Assembly (NCBI GenBank): GCA_002344355.1
Contig: DDTN01000014.1
Location: 210,514 to 274,513 of the forward strand
Length of the DNA stretch: 64,000 nt
Direction: 5' to 3'
DNA from: Proteobacteria bacterium UBA2363
Lineage (GTDB): Bacteria; Pseudomonadota; Gammaproteobacteria; Xanthomonadales; UBA2363
Part shown: one piece after another, positions 20,394-28,729 of the stretch
Position numbering within the stretch: the stretch's first letter is position 1
Layout: every line of letters begins with the position of its first letter
Program-made: the position numbers and the translations under genes
Notes under the pieces: model-generated
The model's database searches: none
The model's input: the letters and a program-made list of their open reading frames with translations, nothing else
What the model was told of the DNA's origin: nothing

Positions 20394-21011
20394 TCAGAAG
20401 CGGTAGCCGGCGTAGACGCCGAACACCATCGGATCGATGTTCACCGTGCCGACGTCGGCGCCGTCGACCCGGACGTCGGTATCGATGTCGATCCAGCGCG
20501 CGTCGATGCCGAGCAGCCAGCGCTCGCCGAGGCGGAAGTCGATGCCGGCATGGGCGGCCAGGCCCCAGGACGCGTCCAGGTCGAGGTCGGTGCCGGCGAT
20601 CGGGCCGGCGCTGCGCTCGCCGGAGAACAGCGTGTAGTTGATGCCGGCGCCCAGGTAGGGCTGGACGGTGCCGCGCGGATTGAAGTGCCACTGCAGGGAC
20701 ACGGTCGGCGGCAGGTGCTTGGTCGAGCCGGCATGCGCGCCGTTGAGGTCGATGTCGTGCCTGAACGGCAGCGAGGCCAGCACGTCCAGGCCGAGGTTGT
20801 CGGTGAGCATCCACTCGACCGCGAAGGTCGGCCGGGTGCTGCTGCCGACGTCGACCGCCAGCGCGCCGCCGGCCAGGCTGCCGTTGTCGGACTTGGGGTC
20901 GACCGTGTGCGCGCCGACGCGCAGGATCAGGTCGCCGGCCTCGTGGGCGCGGACGGCGGGGGCAGCCGACAGGGCGGCCAGGACGGAAACGGCGAGCAGG
21001 GTGCGGATCAT
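20394..21011 (-). CDS. ompW: Outer membrane protein OmpW family
   Basis: 205 residues. Signal peptide 1-22 (LLAVSVLAALSAAPAVRA), then the OmpW pattern: DLILRVGAHTVDPKSDNG, FAVEWMLTDNLGLDVLASLPF, PPTVSLQWHFNPRGTVQPYLGAGINYTLF and a C-terminal aromatic residue (GYRF) as needed for barrel insertion. An eight-stranded barrel that lets small hydrophobic molecules pass. GGAG stands 8 bp before the ATG. An FNR box lies 72 bp upstream; in E. coli ompW is also FNR-controlled. Confidence 0.93.
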   Translation of the reverse strand: MIRTLLAVSVLAALSAAPAVRAHEAGDLILRVGAHTVDPKSDNGSLAGGALAVDVGSSTRPTFAVEWMLTDNLGLDVLASLPFRHDIDLNGAHAGSTKHLPPTVSLQWHFNPRGTVQPYLGAGINYTLFSGERSAGPIAGTDLDLDASWGLAAHAGIDFRLGERWLLGIDARWIDIDTDVRVDGADVGTVNIDPMVFGVYAGYRF

Positions 21012-21083
21012 GGTTCGGGCTCCGGTTCGGATCGGGGATTGATGCGACTGGAGCCACTATGCGCCGGCGTACGGCGCGAGTTC

Positions 21084-21097
21084 TTGATGCAGGTCAA
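21084..21097 (-). promoter_or_regulatory. FNR/ANR box upstream of ompW
   Basis: TTGAT-GCAG-GTCAA, one mismatch to the FNR consensus. On the minus strand a CATAGT hexamer (21056-21061) follows after exactly 22 bp, the class II arrangement with the box centred near -41.5. Confidence 0.85.
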
Positions 21098-21140
21098 GCG
21101 CTGGCCGGGGCGGCGCGGCCGCGCGGCCGGCAGGCGCCGC

Positions 21141-21881
21141 TCAGTGCCGCAGAACGGGCAGCGCCAGGCTTTCCAGCCGGCCGATGTCGAGCAGCCGAAG
21201 GTCGCGGCGGTCGATCTGCGTGATGCCGTCGTCGCGGAACCGGCGCAGCACCCGGCTGACCGTTTCCGGCGCCAGGCGCAGGTAGTTGGCGATGTCGGTG
21301 CGCGGCATGGTCAGGTTGAAGCGGGTCGGCGAGAAGCCCCGGCGCGCGTAGCGGCGCGACAGCGACAACAGGAAGGCGGCCATGCGCTCGTCGGCGCTGA
21401 AGTCGCCGGAGAGCAGGGCGGCCTTGCCGATGTCCTCGCTGAGCAGCCGGAACAGCCGCGACTGCAGGTCGGGGATCAGCGCGGCCAGCTCGCTCATGCG
21501 CCGGAACGAGAACCGGCACAGCACCACCGGCTCCAGGGCCAAGGCGTTGCAGGGGAAGGACTGGCTGTGGATGGCGTTGAGGCCGACCACCTCGCCGGGC
21601 AGGTGGAAGCCCAGCACCTGTTCCCGGCCTTCGCGGTCGAGCACGTAGGTCTTCACGGTGCCGCCCCGGACCGCGGCGATCGAGTCGAACGGATCGCCTT
21701 CCCTGAAGATGTGCTGGCCTTCGGCGTACTGCGAGGTCTCGTCGACCAGCAGGGCCTCGACCTGGGCCACCACGTTCTCGTCGATGCCGTCGTTGCGGCA
21801 CAGGTTCGTGAAGGCGCAGGTAGAGCAGGAGTGCGCGCGCCCGGCGGCGGCCTCCGGCAGCCGGGCCGAATTCACGGCCAT
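21141..21881 (-). CDS. fnr: FNR-type oxygen-sensing transcription regulator
   Basis: 246 residues, CRP/FNR family. The four cysteines that bind the oxygen-labile 4Fe-4S cluster are all present: C19, C22, C28 (CSTCAFTNLC) and C111 (FPCNA). A cAMP-type beta-roll is followed by a helix-turn-helix, MPRTDIANYLRLAPETVSR, where E206, S209 and R210 are the residues that read TTGAT half-sites in FNR. So it should bind the three boxes in this window when oxygen is low. I start at ATG 21881; a longer frame runs back into hemN. It follows hemN by 28 bp and may share its transcript, which would put fnr under its own control. No clear Shine-Dalgarno. Confidence 0.95.
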   Translation of the reverse strand: MAVNSARLPEAAAGRAHSCSTCAFTNLCRNDGIDENVVAQVEALLVDETSQYAEGQHIFREGDPFDSIAAVRGGTVKTYVLDREGREQVLGFHLPGEVVGLNAIHSQSFPCNALALEPVVLCRFSFRRMSELAALIPDLQSRLFRLLSEDIGKAALLSGDFSADERMAAFLLSLSRRYARRGFSPTRFNLTMPRTDIANYLRLAPETVSRVLRRFRDDGITQIDRRDLRLLDIGRLESLALPVLRH

Positions 21882-21909
21882 GGCCGCCCGGCGCCGGCGG
21901 GGCCGGCAT

Positions 21910-23304
21910 TCAGACCGCGCGGGAGTACCGGGCCGGCATCCGCGCGGGTTGCTGCAGGTAGCGGTCGAAACATGCGCAGATGATACGCAGCAGCAGGCGG
22001 CCACGCGAGGTGGCGCGGATCAGACCTTGGTCGATCTCGACCAGACGGTCGCCCGAAAGCTCGGCCAGACGGGCCAGGTCGGGCGCGAAATAGGTCTGGA
22101 AATCAATGCCGTGGCGATCCTCCACGGCGGCCATGTCGACCTCGCCCTGGCAGATCAGGCGCTGGATGACGTCGGCGCGCAGCAGGTCGTCGGCGTCCAG
22201 GCGCAGGCCGCGCCAGACCGGCAGGCGGCCGGCGTCGATCGCCGCCTCCCAGGCCGGCAGCTCGCGGGGGTTCTGGCTGTAGGTCGCGCCGATGTGGCTG
22301 ATCGAGCTGACGCCCAGGCCGACCAGGTCGCAGTTGGCGTGGGTGGTGTAGCCCATGAAGTTGCGGTGCAGGTCGCCGCGGGACTGGGCGCGGGCGAGAT
22401 CGTCGTCGGGCAGGGCGAAATGGTCCATGCCGACGTAGACGTAGCCGGCCGCGGTCAGCCGCTCGATGGCCAGCGCCAGCAACGCCAGCTTGTCCTCGGG
22501 CGCCGGCAGGTCGGCCTCGTCGATCTGGCGCTGCGCCTTGAACAGGTCCGGCAGGTGCGCGTAGCTGTAGACCGCCAGGCGGTCCGGACGGACCTCGACG
22601 ATGCGGTCCAGGGTGCGGGCGAAGCCGTCCCGGGTCTGCCTGGGCAGGCCGTAGATCAGGTCGACGTTGACCGAGCGGAAGCCGCTGTCGCGGCAGGCGG
22701 CGATCACCTCCAGGGTTTCGGCCTCGGTCTGGATGCGGTTGACCGCGCGCTGCACCTCCGGGTCGAAGTCCTGGACCCCGAGGCTGGCCCGGTTCAGGCC
22801 GGCGCGCGCCAGTTGCGCGATGGCGCCGGGGCCGACCGTGCGCGGGTCGAGCTCGATCGAGAAGTCGCGGCCGGGGTCGCGGCTGAAGCTGAAGTGCTGG
22901 CCCAGGCTCTCGATCACCTCGGTGAGCTGGTCCGGCGACAGGAAGTTCGGGGTGCCGCCGCCGAAGTGCAGCTGCACGACCTCGCGGTCGCGGTCGAACA
23001 GCGGCGCCAGCAGCCCCGCCTCGCGCACCAGGCGGTTGACGTACGGGGCGGAGCGGCTGAAGTCGCGGGTGATCACCCGGTTGCAGCCGCAGTAGAAGCA
23101 GGGGCTCACGCAGAACGGCACGTGCACGTAGAGCGACAGGCGCTGCGGGATCGGGTCGTCGTTGCTGTCGCGGGCGGCGCGCTCGAGGTCGTGGCCGTCG
23201 AAGCCCGGCCGGAACTGCGGGGCGGTCGGGTAGGAGGTGTAGCGCGGGCCGGGCCGGTCGTAGCGGCGCAGCAGCTCGGCATCGAAAGTGGGCACGGCGA
23301 TCAT
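21910..23304 (-). CDS. hemN: Oxygen-independent coproporphyrinogen III oxidase
   Basis: 464 residues, radical-SAM enzyme. N-terminal RYDRPGPRYTSYPTAPQF, then the cluster motif C65-VSP-C69-FY-C72-G-C74, followed by HFGGGTPNFL and GYTTHANCDLVGLGVSSI. It oxidatively decarboxylates coproporphyrinogen III in haem synthesis without oxygen, matching the haem demand of the cbb3 oxidase. Full length. There is no Shine-Dalgarno; a GACACT hexamer 7 bp before the ATG and an FNR box ending 35 bp upstream suggest a leaderless or near-leaderless mRNA. Confidence 0.97.
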   Translation of the reverse strand: MIAVPTFDAELLRRYDRPGPRYTSYPTAPQFRPGFDGHDLERAARDSNDDPIPQRLSLYVHVPFCVSPCFYCGCNRVITRDFSRSAPYVNRLVREAGLLAPLFDRDREVVQLHFGGGTPNFLSPDQLTEVIESLGQHFSFSRDPGRDFSIELDPRTVGPGAIAQLARAGLNRASLGVQDFDPEVQRAVNRIQTEAETLEVIAACRDSGFRSVNVDLIYGLPRQTRDGFARTLDRIVEVRPDRLAVYSYAHLPDLFKAQRQIDEADLPAPEDKLALLALAIERLTAAGYVYVGMDHFALPDDDLARAQSRGDLHRNFMGYTTHANCDLVGLGVSSISHIGATYSQNPRELPAWEAAIDAGRLPVWRGLRLDADDLLRADVIQRLICQGEVDMAAVEDRHGIDFQTYFAPDLARLAELSGDRLVEIDQGLIRATSRGRLLLRIICACFDRYLQQPARMPARYSRAV

Positions 23305-23339
23305 GGCGCCCAGTGTCCCGGCCGGGCGGTCGCGCCGCC

Positions 23340-23353
23340 TTGATCCGGGTCAA
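23340..23353 (-). promoter_or_regulatory. FNR/ANR box upstream of hemN
   Basis: TTGAT-CCGG-GTCAA. Class II spacing (22 bp) places the -10 at GACACT (23312-23317), which ends 7 bp before the hemN ATG. Confidence 0.85.
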
Positions 23354-23569
23354 GCCGGGCGCGGTTGCCGGGGCCGCCCATGTTGCAGCGCGGCGTGACA
23401 CGACCGCGCCGCCTGCGGAAAGTTCCAGCACCCAGGGGAGGGTAGCCCGTCGTGACTCCGGTCCGGCGGGTTTTTCATTGGCGCAGGGCCGGGCGGCCGC
23501 CGCCCTTGCCAGCGTCGTCGGCGCCGGTCATGGTGTCGGCGCCAATCCGGCAGCCCGACGGGACCCCCC

Positions 23570-23704
23570 ATGACCCTGCATTTCGAACTCAACGCGCTGA
23601 TCGCCCTGATCGCCGGCATCCTGATCCTGATCCGGCCGCGCCTGCTCAACTACATCGTCGCGATCTACCTGATCGTGATCGGCATCCTTGGCCTGGTGCG
23701 CTAG
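23570..23704 (+). CDS. DUF3096 small membrane protein
   Basis: 44 residues, in frame from ATG (ACGGGACC upstream) to TAG. Almost the whole protein is hydrophobic: ELNALIALIAGILILIRPRL followed by NYIVAIYLIVIGILGLVR, two short helices with a Arg-Pro-Arg turn. This is the DUF3096 pattern, a widely spread small inner-membrane protein of unknown role. Codon choice matches neighbouring genes. It is divergent from hemN and followed by strong hairpins, so it is probably a single-gene transcript. Confidence 0.85.
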   Translation: MTLHFELNALIALIAGILILIRPRLLNYIVAIYLIVIGILGLVR

Positions 23705-23710
23705 CGGCCT

Positions 23711-23770
23711 GCCGCAGGACGGGCCGCCGGGCCGTCCTGCGGCCCGGCGGTCCGGCGCAGCGCCGGACCG
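23711..23770 (+). terminator. Two adjacent strong hairpins after the DUF3096 gene
   Basis: Hairpin 1: CCGCAGGACGG / CCGTCCTGCGG with a 9-base loop (stem 12 bp including the closing G-C at 23711/23743). Hairpin 2: GGTCCGGCG / CGCCGGACC with a CAG loop (10 bp including the closing C-G). No T tract follows, so factor-assisted termination or RNA stabilisation is as likely as intrinsic termination. Confidence 0.45.
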
Positions 23771-23881
23771 GGTCCCGGGCAGGCGCGCGCCTGCGCGCGC
23801 GCTGCGCCGGGCCGCCGCCCCGGGGCGCAGCGGGCAGCCTGCCCCTCGACTGCCCGCCGGCCCGGGTCCGGTCGCCCGGCG

Positions 23882-26722
23882 ATGACCGAACCCCTGCCCG
23901 GGCCGCTGGCCGACCTGGTCGCGCAGCGCCTGGCGGAGCTCGCCCCGCAAGGACCGGCGCCCGCGTGGCTGCCGCGCCTGCTGCTGGCCAGCGATTTCGC
24001 CTGGGACGTCCTGCGCGAACGGCCCGGGCGACTGGCGCAACTGGCCGGCTGCGTCGACGACGACGGCGTTCCGGGCCGGCGCTGGCCCGGTCCGGGCGAC
24101 GATGCCGCGCGCGCCCTGCGCGGGTTCCGGCGCCTGGAAAGCGCCCGCCTGGTGGTTCGCGACCTGACCGGCGCCGATGGCGTCGAGGCCACGCTGCAGG
24201 GTGCCAGCGCGCTCGCGGACTGCGCCCTGGCGGTGGCCCTGGAGATCGCGGTGGCGCGCGTGGCGGAGCGTCATGGCCGCTCGCGCGACCCGCGCGGCGA
24301 GGCGATCGCGCCGGTCCTGTTCGCGCTCGGCAAGCTCGGCGGCGGCGAGCTCAACTTCTCCTCGGACGTCGACCTGGTGTTCGGCTACCCGGGCGGCGGC
24401 GGCGACAGCGACGGGGCGCGTCCGCTGGCGCCCGATGCCTGGCACGCGCGCGTGGTGCGCGAGACGGCGGCGCTGCTCGGCGAGATCACGCAGGACGGCT
24501 TCGTGTTCCGGGTCGACCTGCGGTTGCGCCCGTTCGGCCAGTCCGGCAAGCCGGCGCTGCCGTTCCCGGCCATGGAACAGTACTTCCAGCGCGAGGGTCG
24601 GGACTGGGAGCGCTACGCCTGGCTGAAGGCGCGCGCGGTGGCCGGCGACCTGGCCGCCGGCGCCGGCTTCCTGGAGCTGCTGCGGCCCTTCGTGTATCGC
24701 AGGTACCTCGACTACCCGGCGATCGACGCGCTGCGCGAGATGAAGGCGCAGATCGACCTCGAGGTGCAGCGCCAGGACCTGCGCGACGACATCAAGCTCG
24801 GCCCCGGCGGCATCCGCGAGATCGAGTTCCTGGTGCAGGTCGTGCAGCTGGTCCGCGGCGGCCGCGACCCTTCGCTGCGCCGGCGCGGCCTGCTGCCCGC
24901 CCTGGCTGCCTGCACGCAGGCCGGCTACATCGCGCCGGCGACCGCCGCCATGCTGCGCGAGGCCTACCTGTTCCTGCGCCGGCTGGAGAACCGCCTGCAG
25001 ATGCTGCGCGACGCCCAGACCCAGGCGCTGCCGGAGTCCCCGCTCGACCGCGCCCGGATCGCCCTGGCGCTCGACCAGCCCGACTGGCAGACGCTGGCCG
25101 CGGCCCTGGCCGGCCATCGCGAGCGGGTCGCCGCCGAGTTCGCGCTGGTGCTGGCGCCGCGCCAGCGCGACGGCGGCGAGGCGCCGGCGGCGATGCTGGC
25201 GCTGTGGCGGGCGCTGGCCGAGGACCGCGCCGGCCCGGCCCAGCTCGGCGCCGCCGGCCTGGCGATCGGCGAGGCCCTGCACGACCGCCTGCGCGCGCTC
25301 GCCCGCAGCCCGGGCGTGCAGGCGCTGTCGGCGCGCGCGCGCGACCGCCTGGACCGCCTGATGGCGACCCTGCTCGACCGCCTGCGCGGCGCGCCCGAGC
25401 CGGACGACCAGGCGGCGGCGACCATCGTCGAGCTGCTGCACGTGCTGCTGCGGCGGTCCAACTACCTGGCGCTGCTGGCCCAGCAGCCGCGGGCGCTGGA
25501 GCGCCTGTTCGCGCTGGCGCGCGGCAGCCGCTGGCTGGTCCGGCGCCTGGTCGAGCAGCCCCTGCTGCTGGACGACGTCTTCGATCCCCGGGCGCCGGCG
25601 CCGCCGGATGCGGCCGAGATCGACCAGGAGCTGGCGCGCGCCACCGCCGCCGCGGGCGACGATCCGGAGCTGGTGCTGGCGGCGCTGGCCGAGGCCCGGA
25701 CCAGCCTTCATTTCCGGCTCGGCCTGGCCGCCGTCGACGGCGGCCTGCCGGCGGTGGCGATCGCGGCGGGTCTGGCCGCGATCGCCCGCGGCGTGCTCGG
25801 CCAGGTGCTCCGCCTGGCGCTGGCCGATGCCGTGCGCAGCCATGGCTGGCCGGCCGGTGCCGGACCGGCGCGCTGCGGCCTGGCCGTGGTCGGCTATGGC
25901 AGCGTCGGCGCCGGCGAACTGGGCTTCGCCTCCGACCTCGACCTGGTGTTCGTGTTCGACGACGCCTTCGGCGGCGCCGAAAGCGACGGCCCCCGGCCGG
26001 TCGAGGGCCAGCGCTTCTACGCCCGGGTCGTGCAGAAGCTGATCGCCTTCCTGGCGGTGCCCCTGCCCGGCGGCCGGCTCTACGAGATCGACGCACGCCT
26101 GCGCCCGGACGGCGCCAAGGGACTGCTGGTCACCAGTCTGGACGGCTATGCCGCCTACATGCGCGAGCGCGCCTGGACCTGGGAGCAGCAGGCCCTGGTG
26201 CGCTCCAGCGTGGTCGCCGGCGACGCCGAACTGGCCGCGCGTTTCGAGGCCCTGCGTGCGGGCGCCCTTGGCCAGCCCCGGGACGTCCCGGCGTTGCGCA
26301 GCGCGGTGGCGGCGATGCGGAGCCGGTTGCGGGCGCAACTGGACCGTTCGGCGCCGGGTCGCTTCGACCTCAAGCAGGGCCAGGGCGGCCTGGTCGACCT
26401 CGAGTTCCTGCTGCAGTTCCTGGTGCTGGCGCACGGCCACCGTCACCCCGGCCTGCTCGCCGGGCGCGGCAGCGCCGGACTGCTGGCCGCCCTGGCCGGC
26501 GCCGGCGTGCTGCCGGAGGCGACGGCCCGGGACCTGGCGCAGGCGCACGCCGACCTGCTGGCGCGCGCCCTGGTCCGGACCCTGGACGAGCGGCCCCGGG
26601 TGGTGCCGCCGGATCCCGCCATCGAGTCGGCGCGCCGCTGCATCGGCGCCGCCTGGACCGAATGGCTGGACCGGCCGGCGCCGCCGGCAGGCCCCGGCGA
26701 TCCGGCCGACATCGCATCGTAG
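23882..26722 (+). CDS. glnE: Glutamine synthetase adenylyltransferase/deadenylylase
   Basis: 946 residues, the normal length. Two nucleotidyltransferase domains are visible: ELNFSSDVDLVFGY with D162/D164 (removal of AMP) and GELGFASDLDLVFVFDD with D685/D687 (addition of AMP), each followed by its helical PII-UTase-type domain (LRLRPFGQSGKPALPF; DARLRPDGAKGLL). It adjusts glutamine synthetase activity to nitrogen supply together with PII. No clear Shine-Dalgarno before ATG 23882, but the family's N-terminus starts here. Stands alone between hairpins and a CRP-like site. Confidence 0.96.
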   Translation: MTEPLPGPLADLVAQRLAELAPQGPAPAWLPRLLLASDFAWDVLRERPGRLAQLAGCVDDDGVPGRRWPGPGDDAARALRGFRRLESARLVVRDLTGADGVEATLQGASALADCALAVALEIAVARVAERHGRSRDPRGEAIAPVLFALGKLGGGELNFSSDVDLVFGYPGGGGDSDGARPLAPDAWHARVVRETAALLGEITQDGFVFRVDLRLRPFGQSGKPALPFPAMEQYFQREGRDWERYAWLKARAVAGDLAAGAGFLELLRPFVYRRYLDYPAIDALREMKAQIDLEVQRQDLRDDIKLGPGGIREIEFLVQVVQLVRGGRDPSLRRRGLLPALAACTQAGYIAPATAAMLREAYLFLRRLENRLQMLRDAQTQALPESPLDRARIALALDQPDWQTLAAALAGHRERVAAEFALVLAPRQRDGGEAPAAMLALWRALAEDRAGPAQLGAAGLAIGEALHDRLRALARSPGVQALSARARDRLDRLMATLLDRLRGAPEPDDQAAATIVELLHVLLRRSNYLALLAQQPRALERLFALARGSRWLVRRLVEQPLLLDDVFDPRAPAPPDAAEIDQELARATAAAGDDPELVLAALAEARTSLHFRLGLAAVDGGLPAVAIAAGLAAIARGVLGQVLRLALADAVRSHGWPAGAGPARCGLAVVGYGSVGAGELGFASDLDLVFVFDDAFGGAESDGPRPVEGQRFYARVVQKLIAFLAVPLPGGRLYEIDARLRPDGAKGLLVTSLDGYAAYMRERAWTWEQQALVRSSVVAGDAELAARFEALRAGALGQPRDVPALRSAVAAMRSRLRAQLDRSAPGRFDLKQGQGGLVDLEFLLQFLVLAHGHRHPGLLAGRGSAGLLAALAGAGVLPEATARDLAQAHADLLARALVRTLDERPRVVPPDPAIESARRCIGAAWTEWLDRPAPPAGPGDPADIAS

Positions 26723-26738
26723 TGTGACGAGCATCACG
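26723..26738. promoter_or_regulatory. CRP/Clp-like site
   Basis: TGTGA-CGAGCA-TCACG begins on the base after the glnE stop; one mismatch to TGTGA-N6-TCACA, the site of CRP and of Clp in Xanthomonas. TG-A-TACCCT at 26742-26750 could be an extended -10 just downstream, which would put the site near -26 and favour repression of the 26881 gene. Confidence 0.55.
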
Positions 26739-26880
26739 TTTTGATACCCTGCGCCGGAGGCGTCTTCGGGGAAGGCGCCCGCCGCAACCCGCGAGGTACG
26801 CCGGCCGCCCGCACGGCCGAGGTGCCCTGCGGCCACGTCCGGAACGGCGCCGTCCGTGCCGCCATCTGCCAGGAGAGACC

Positions 26881-27717
26881 ATGCACCGCGCCTTCGTCCC
26901 GACCCTCGTCCGCGGCCCGCTGCCCGCCCTGTTCGCCGCGTTCCTGCTCGCCGCCGGCGCCCTGCCGGCCGCAGCGCAGGTGCCCTCGCAACTGAAGGTG
27001 TTCAAGTACGTCACCGGCGACGTCAGCCCGCCGGGCCTGCTGTTCAGCATCACCGTGGACTGCGCAAACCCGGCCTACTCGCAGACCATCCAGGTGCCGT
27101 CGGAAGGCAACATCGAGCTGATCGACATCCCGACGCCGAACCAGTGCACGGTCACCGAAAACCTGCCGCTGCCGACGCCCCCGGATGGCTATGCCTGGAA
27201 CCCGGACAACACGCCCCCGGCGCCGCAGACGGTGTCCGTGCCGACCGGCGAGGAGGTCGTGGTGAGCGTGTTCAACAACCTGGTGCCGGTCGGCGGCAAC
27301 GGCATCGTGCTGGTCGACAAGGTCGTGGTCGGCGGTGCCGCGCCCGGCGCGCAGTTCAGCGTCGACATCCAGTGCAGTTCGCCGCCGTTCGCGACCACCG
27401 TCCTGGTGCCCGCCGGCGGCGCGGTGCCGGTCGACGGCATCCCCGCGCCGAACACCTGCACGATCACCGAGAGCGGTGCCTTGCCGCCGCCGCCGCCGGG
27501 CTTCGTCTGGAATCCGCAGAACACGCCGCCGCCGCCGGTGACCGTGCCGCTGGCGATCGGCGGCACCGCCAGCGTCAGCCTGGTCAACACCCTGGTCGGC
27601 GTGCCGCCGCCGACGCCGCCCCAGCCGGTGCCGGGTCCGGGCGTGTGGTCGCTGGCGCTGCTGGTCGGGCTGATGGCGTTGCTGGCATCGGCCCGCGTGC
27701 GCCGGGTCCGGCGCTGA
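26881..27717 (+). CDS. Secreted repeat protein with IPTL-CTERM-like tail
   Basis: 278 residues, ATG with GGAGAG upstream. Signal peptide to about residue 35 (LFAAFLLAAGALPAAAQ). Two tandem domains of about 100 residues follow, each with a pair of cysteines in the pattern VDC...TPNQCTVTE and IQC...APNTCTITE, resembling DUF5979-type surface repeats. A proline-rich linker leads to VPGPGVWSLALLVGLMALLA and a final run of arginines. A short Pro/Gly/Trp motif, helix and Arg tail is the layout of the PEP-/IPTL-CTERM sorting signals. So it is probably handled by an exosortase-like or rhombosortase-like enzyme and placed on the surface. The sorting enzyme is not in the window. Confidence 0.75.
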   Translation: MHRAFVPTLVRGPLPALFAAFLLAAGALPAAAQVPSQLKVFKYVTGDVSPPGLLFSITVDCANPAYSQTIQVPSEGNIELIDIPTPNQCTVTENLPLPTPPDGYAWNPDNTPPAPQTVSVPTGEEVVVSVFNNLVPVGGNGIVLVDKVVVGGAAPGAQFSVDIQCSSPPFATTVLVPAGGAVPVDGIPAPNTCTITESGALPPPPPGFVWNPQNTPPPPVTVPLAIGGTASVSLVNTLVGVPPPTPPQPVPGPGVWSLALLVGLMALLASARVRRVRR

Positions 27718-27748
27718 CCGCCGCGCCTTCCTGGCCGCCGCCAGGCGG

Positions 27749-28729
27749 TCAGGACGGCGGCGCGCCGGTGTCCAGGTCCAGGCGCGTGCGCAGCAGGGGC
27801 GCGATCCTGGCCAGTTCGCGCAGGGGCTCCCCGGACCAGCGCGGGCAGCTCGACTGCAGGACCTCGATGCGACCCCGCGCCAGCAGGGCATCCACCAGCC
27901 TGCCGACGCGACCGGCCGCGGGCCGCGGCAGGTGCACCGCCACCGGCGCCCGGGTCGCGCTGGCTTCCGACAGCAGGTTCGCGGAGTCGGCCGTGCAGAC
28001 GATGCGGTCGGCCCAGCCGAGCAGCCCGGCATAGGGGTTGTCGCCGTCGCCGGGTCCGGTCCAGGACACGCCCGGCACGCCGTCCATGCGCCTGCGCAGG
28101 TGCATGGCGAGCGCCGCCGGCGTGCGTCGCGAACAGGTCGCCAGCACGCTGCCGCCCTCGCGTCGGCGCCAGTCCGCGAGCCGGTCGAACAGGCCGTCCA
28201 GATAGGCCTGGTCGAGGCGCAGCGCGCGGGTCGGACCGCCGACCAGGACCGCGGTGCGCGGCGACGGCAGGGCGCCCAGGTCGGGGAAAGCCGCGCGCCC
28301 GGCCGCCAGCCAGGCATCGTCGATCTCGTTGAGGGCGCCCAGCGTGGTCACCACGTTGTCGCCGTCGACGCCGTCGTGCGCGGGCAGGACCAGGGCGTCG
28401 TAACGGTCGCGGCCGCGCCGCGGATCGAGGATCTGGACCGCCCGCGTGGCGCCGCCGGACAGGCGCCGGATGCCGGCGGTGGCCAGGGCGGCGGCGCGGC
28501 CGCAGCCGACCACCAGGGCCGGCCACGGCGGCGCCAGGCCGGCCGCCGCCGCCGGCGCCAGCGCCGCCCGGAAATCGGCCGGTCCCAGCGGCGCCAGCCA
28601 GCGCCAGGGCAGCCGCAGCGCCACCTCGATCTCGCGCGCCGGCACCTGCGGCAGCAGGGCGCGCGCCAGCGCCCGTGCCTGCCGCTGGTTGCCGGCGGCG
28701 CCGTCGCTGACCACCCAGCAGCCGGTCAT
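27749..28729 (-). CDS. ELM1/GtrOC1-like family protein
   Basis: 326 residues. WVVSDGAAGNQRQARALA at the N-terminus, then ILDPRRGRDRYDALVLPAHDGV, LVGGPTRALRL and ADSANLLSEA. These fit the mitochondrial fission ELM1 family (DUF1022), GT-B-like proteins of unknown reaction found near LPS genes in bacteria. The pattern suggests a nucleotide-sugar-dependent transferase, but no activity is established. The start overlaps the antiporter stop by 4 bp (ATGA), so the two are co-translated. Confidence 0.8.
   Translation of the reverse strand: MTGCWVVSDGAAGNQRQARALARALLPQVPAREIEVALRLPWRWLAPLGPADFRAALAPAAAAGLAPPWPALVVGCGRAAALATAGIRRLSGGATRAVQILDPRRGRDRYDALVLPAHDGVDGDNVVTTLGALNEIDDAWLAAGRAAFPDLGALPSPRTAVLVGGPTRALRLDQAYLDGLFDRLADWRRREGGSVLATCSRRTPAALAMHLRRRMDGVPGVSWTGPGDGDNPYAGLLGWADRIVCTADSANLLSEASATRAPVAVHLPRPAAGRVGRLVDALLARGRIEVLQSSCPRWSGEPLRELARIAPLLRTRLDLDTGAPPS

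Noticed and set aside
23528..26836. 1102-codon frame antisense to glnE
   Set aside because: glnE on the plus strand has full family motifs; the antisense frame has none.
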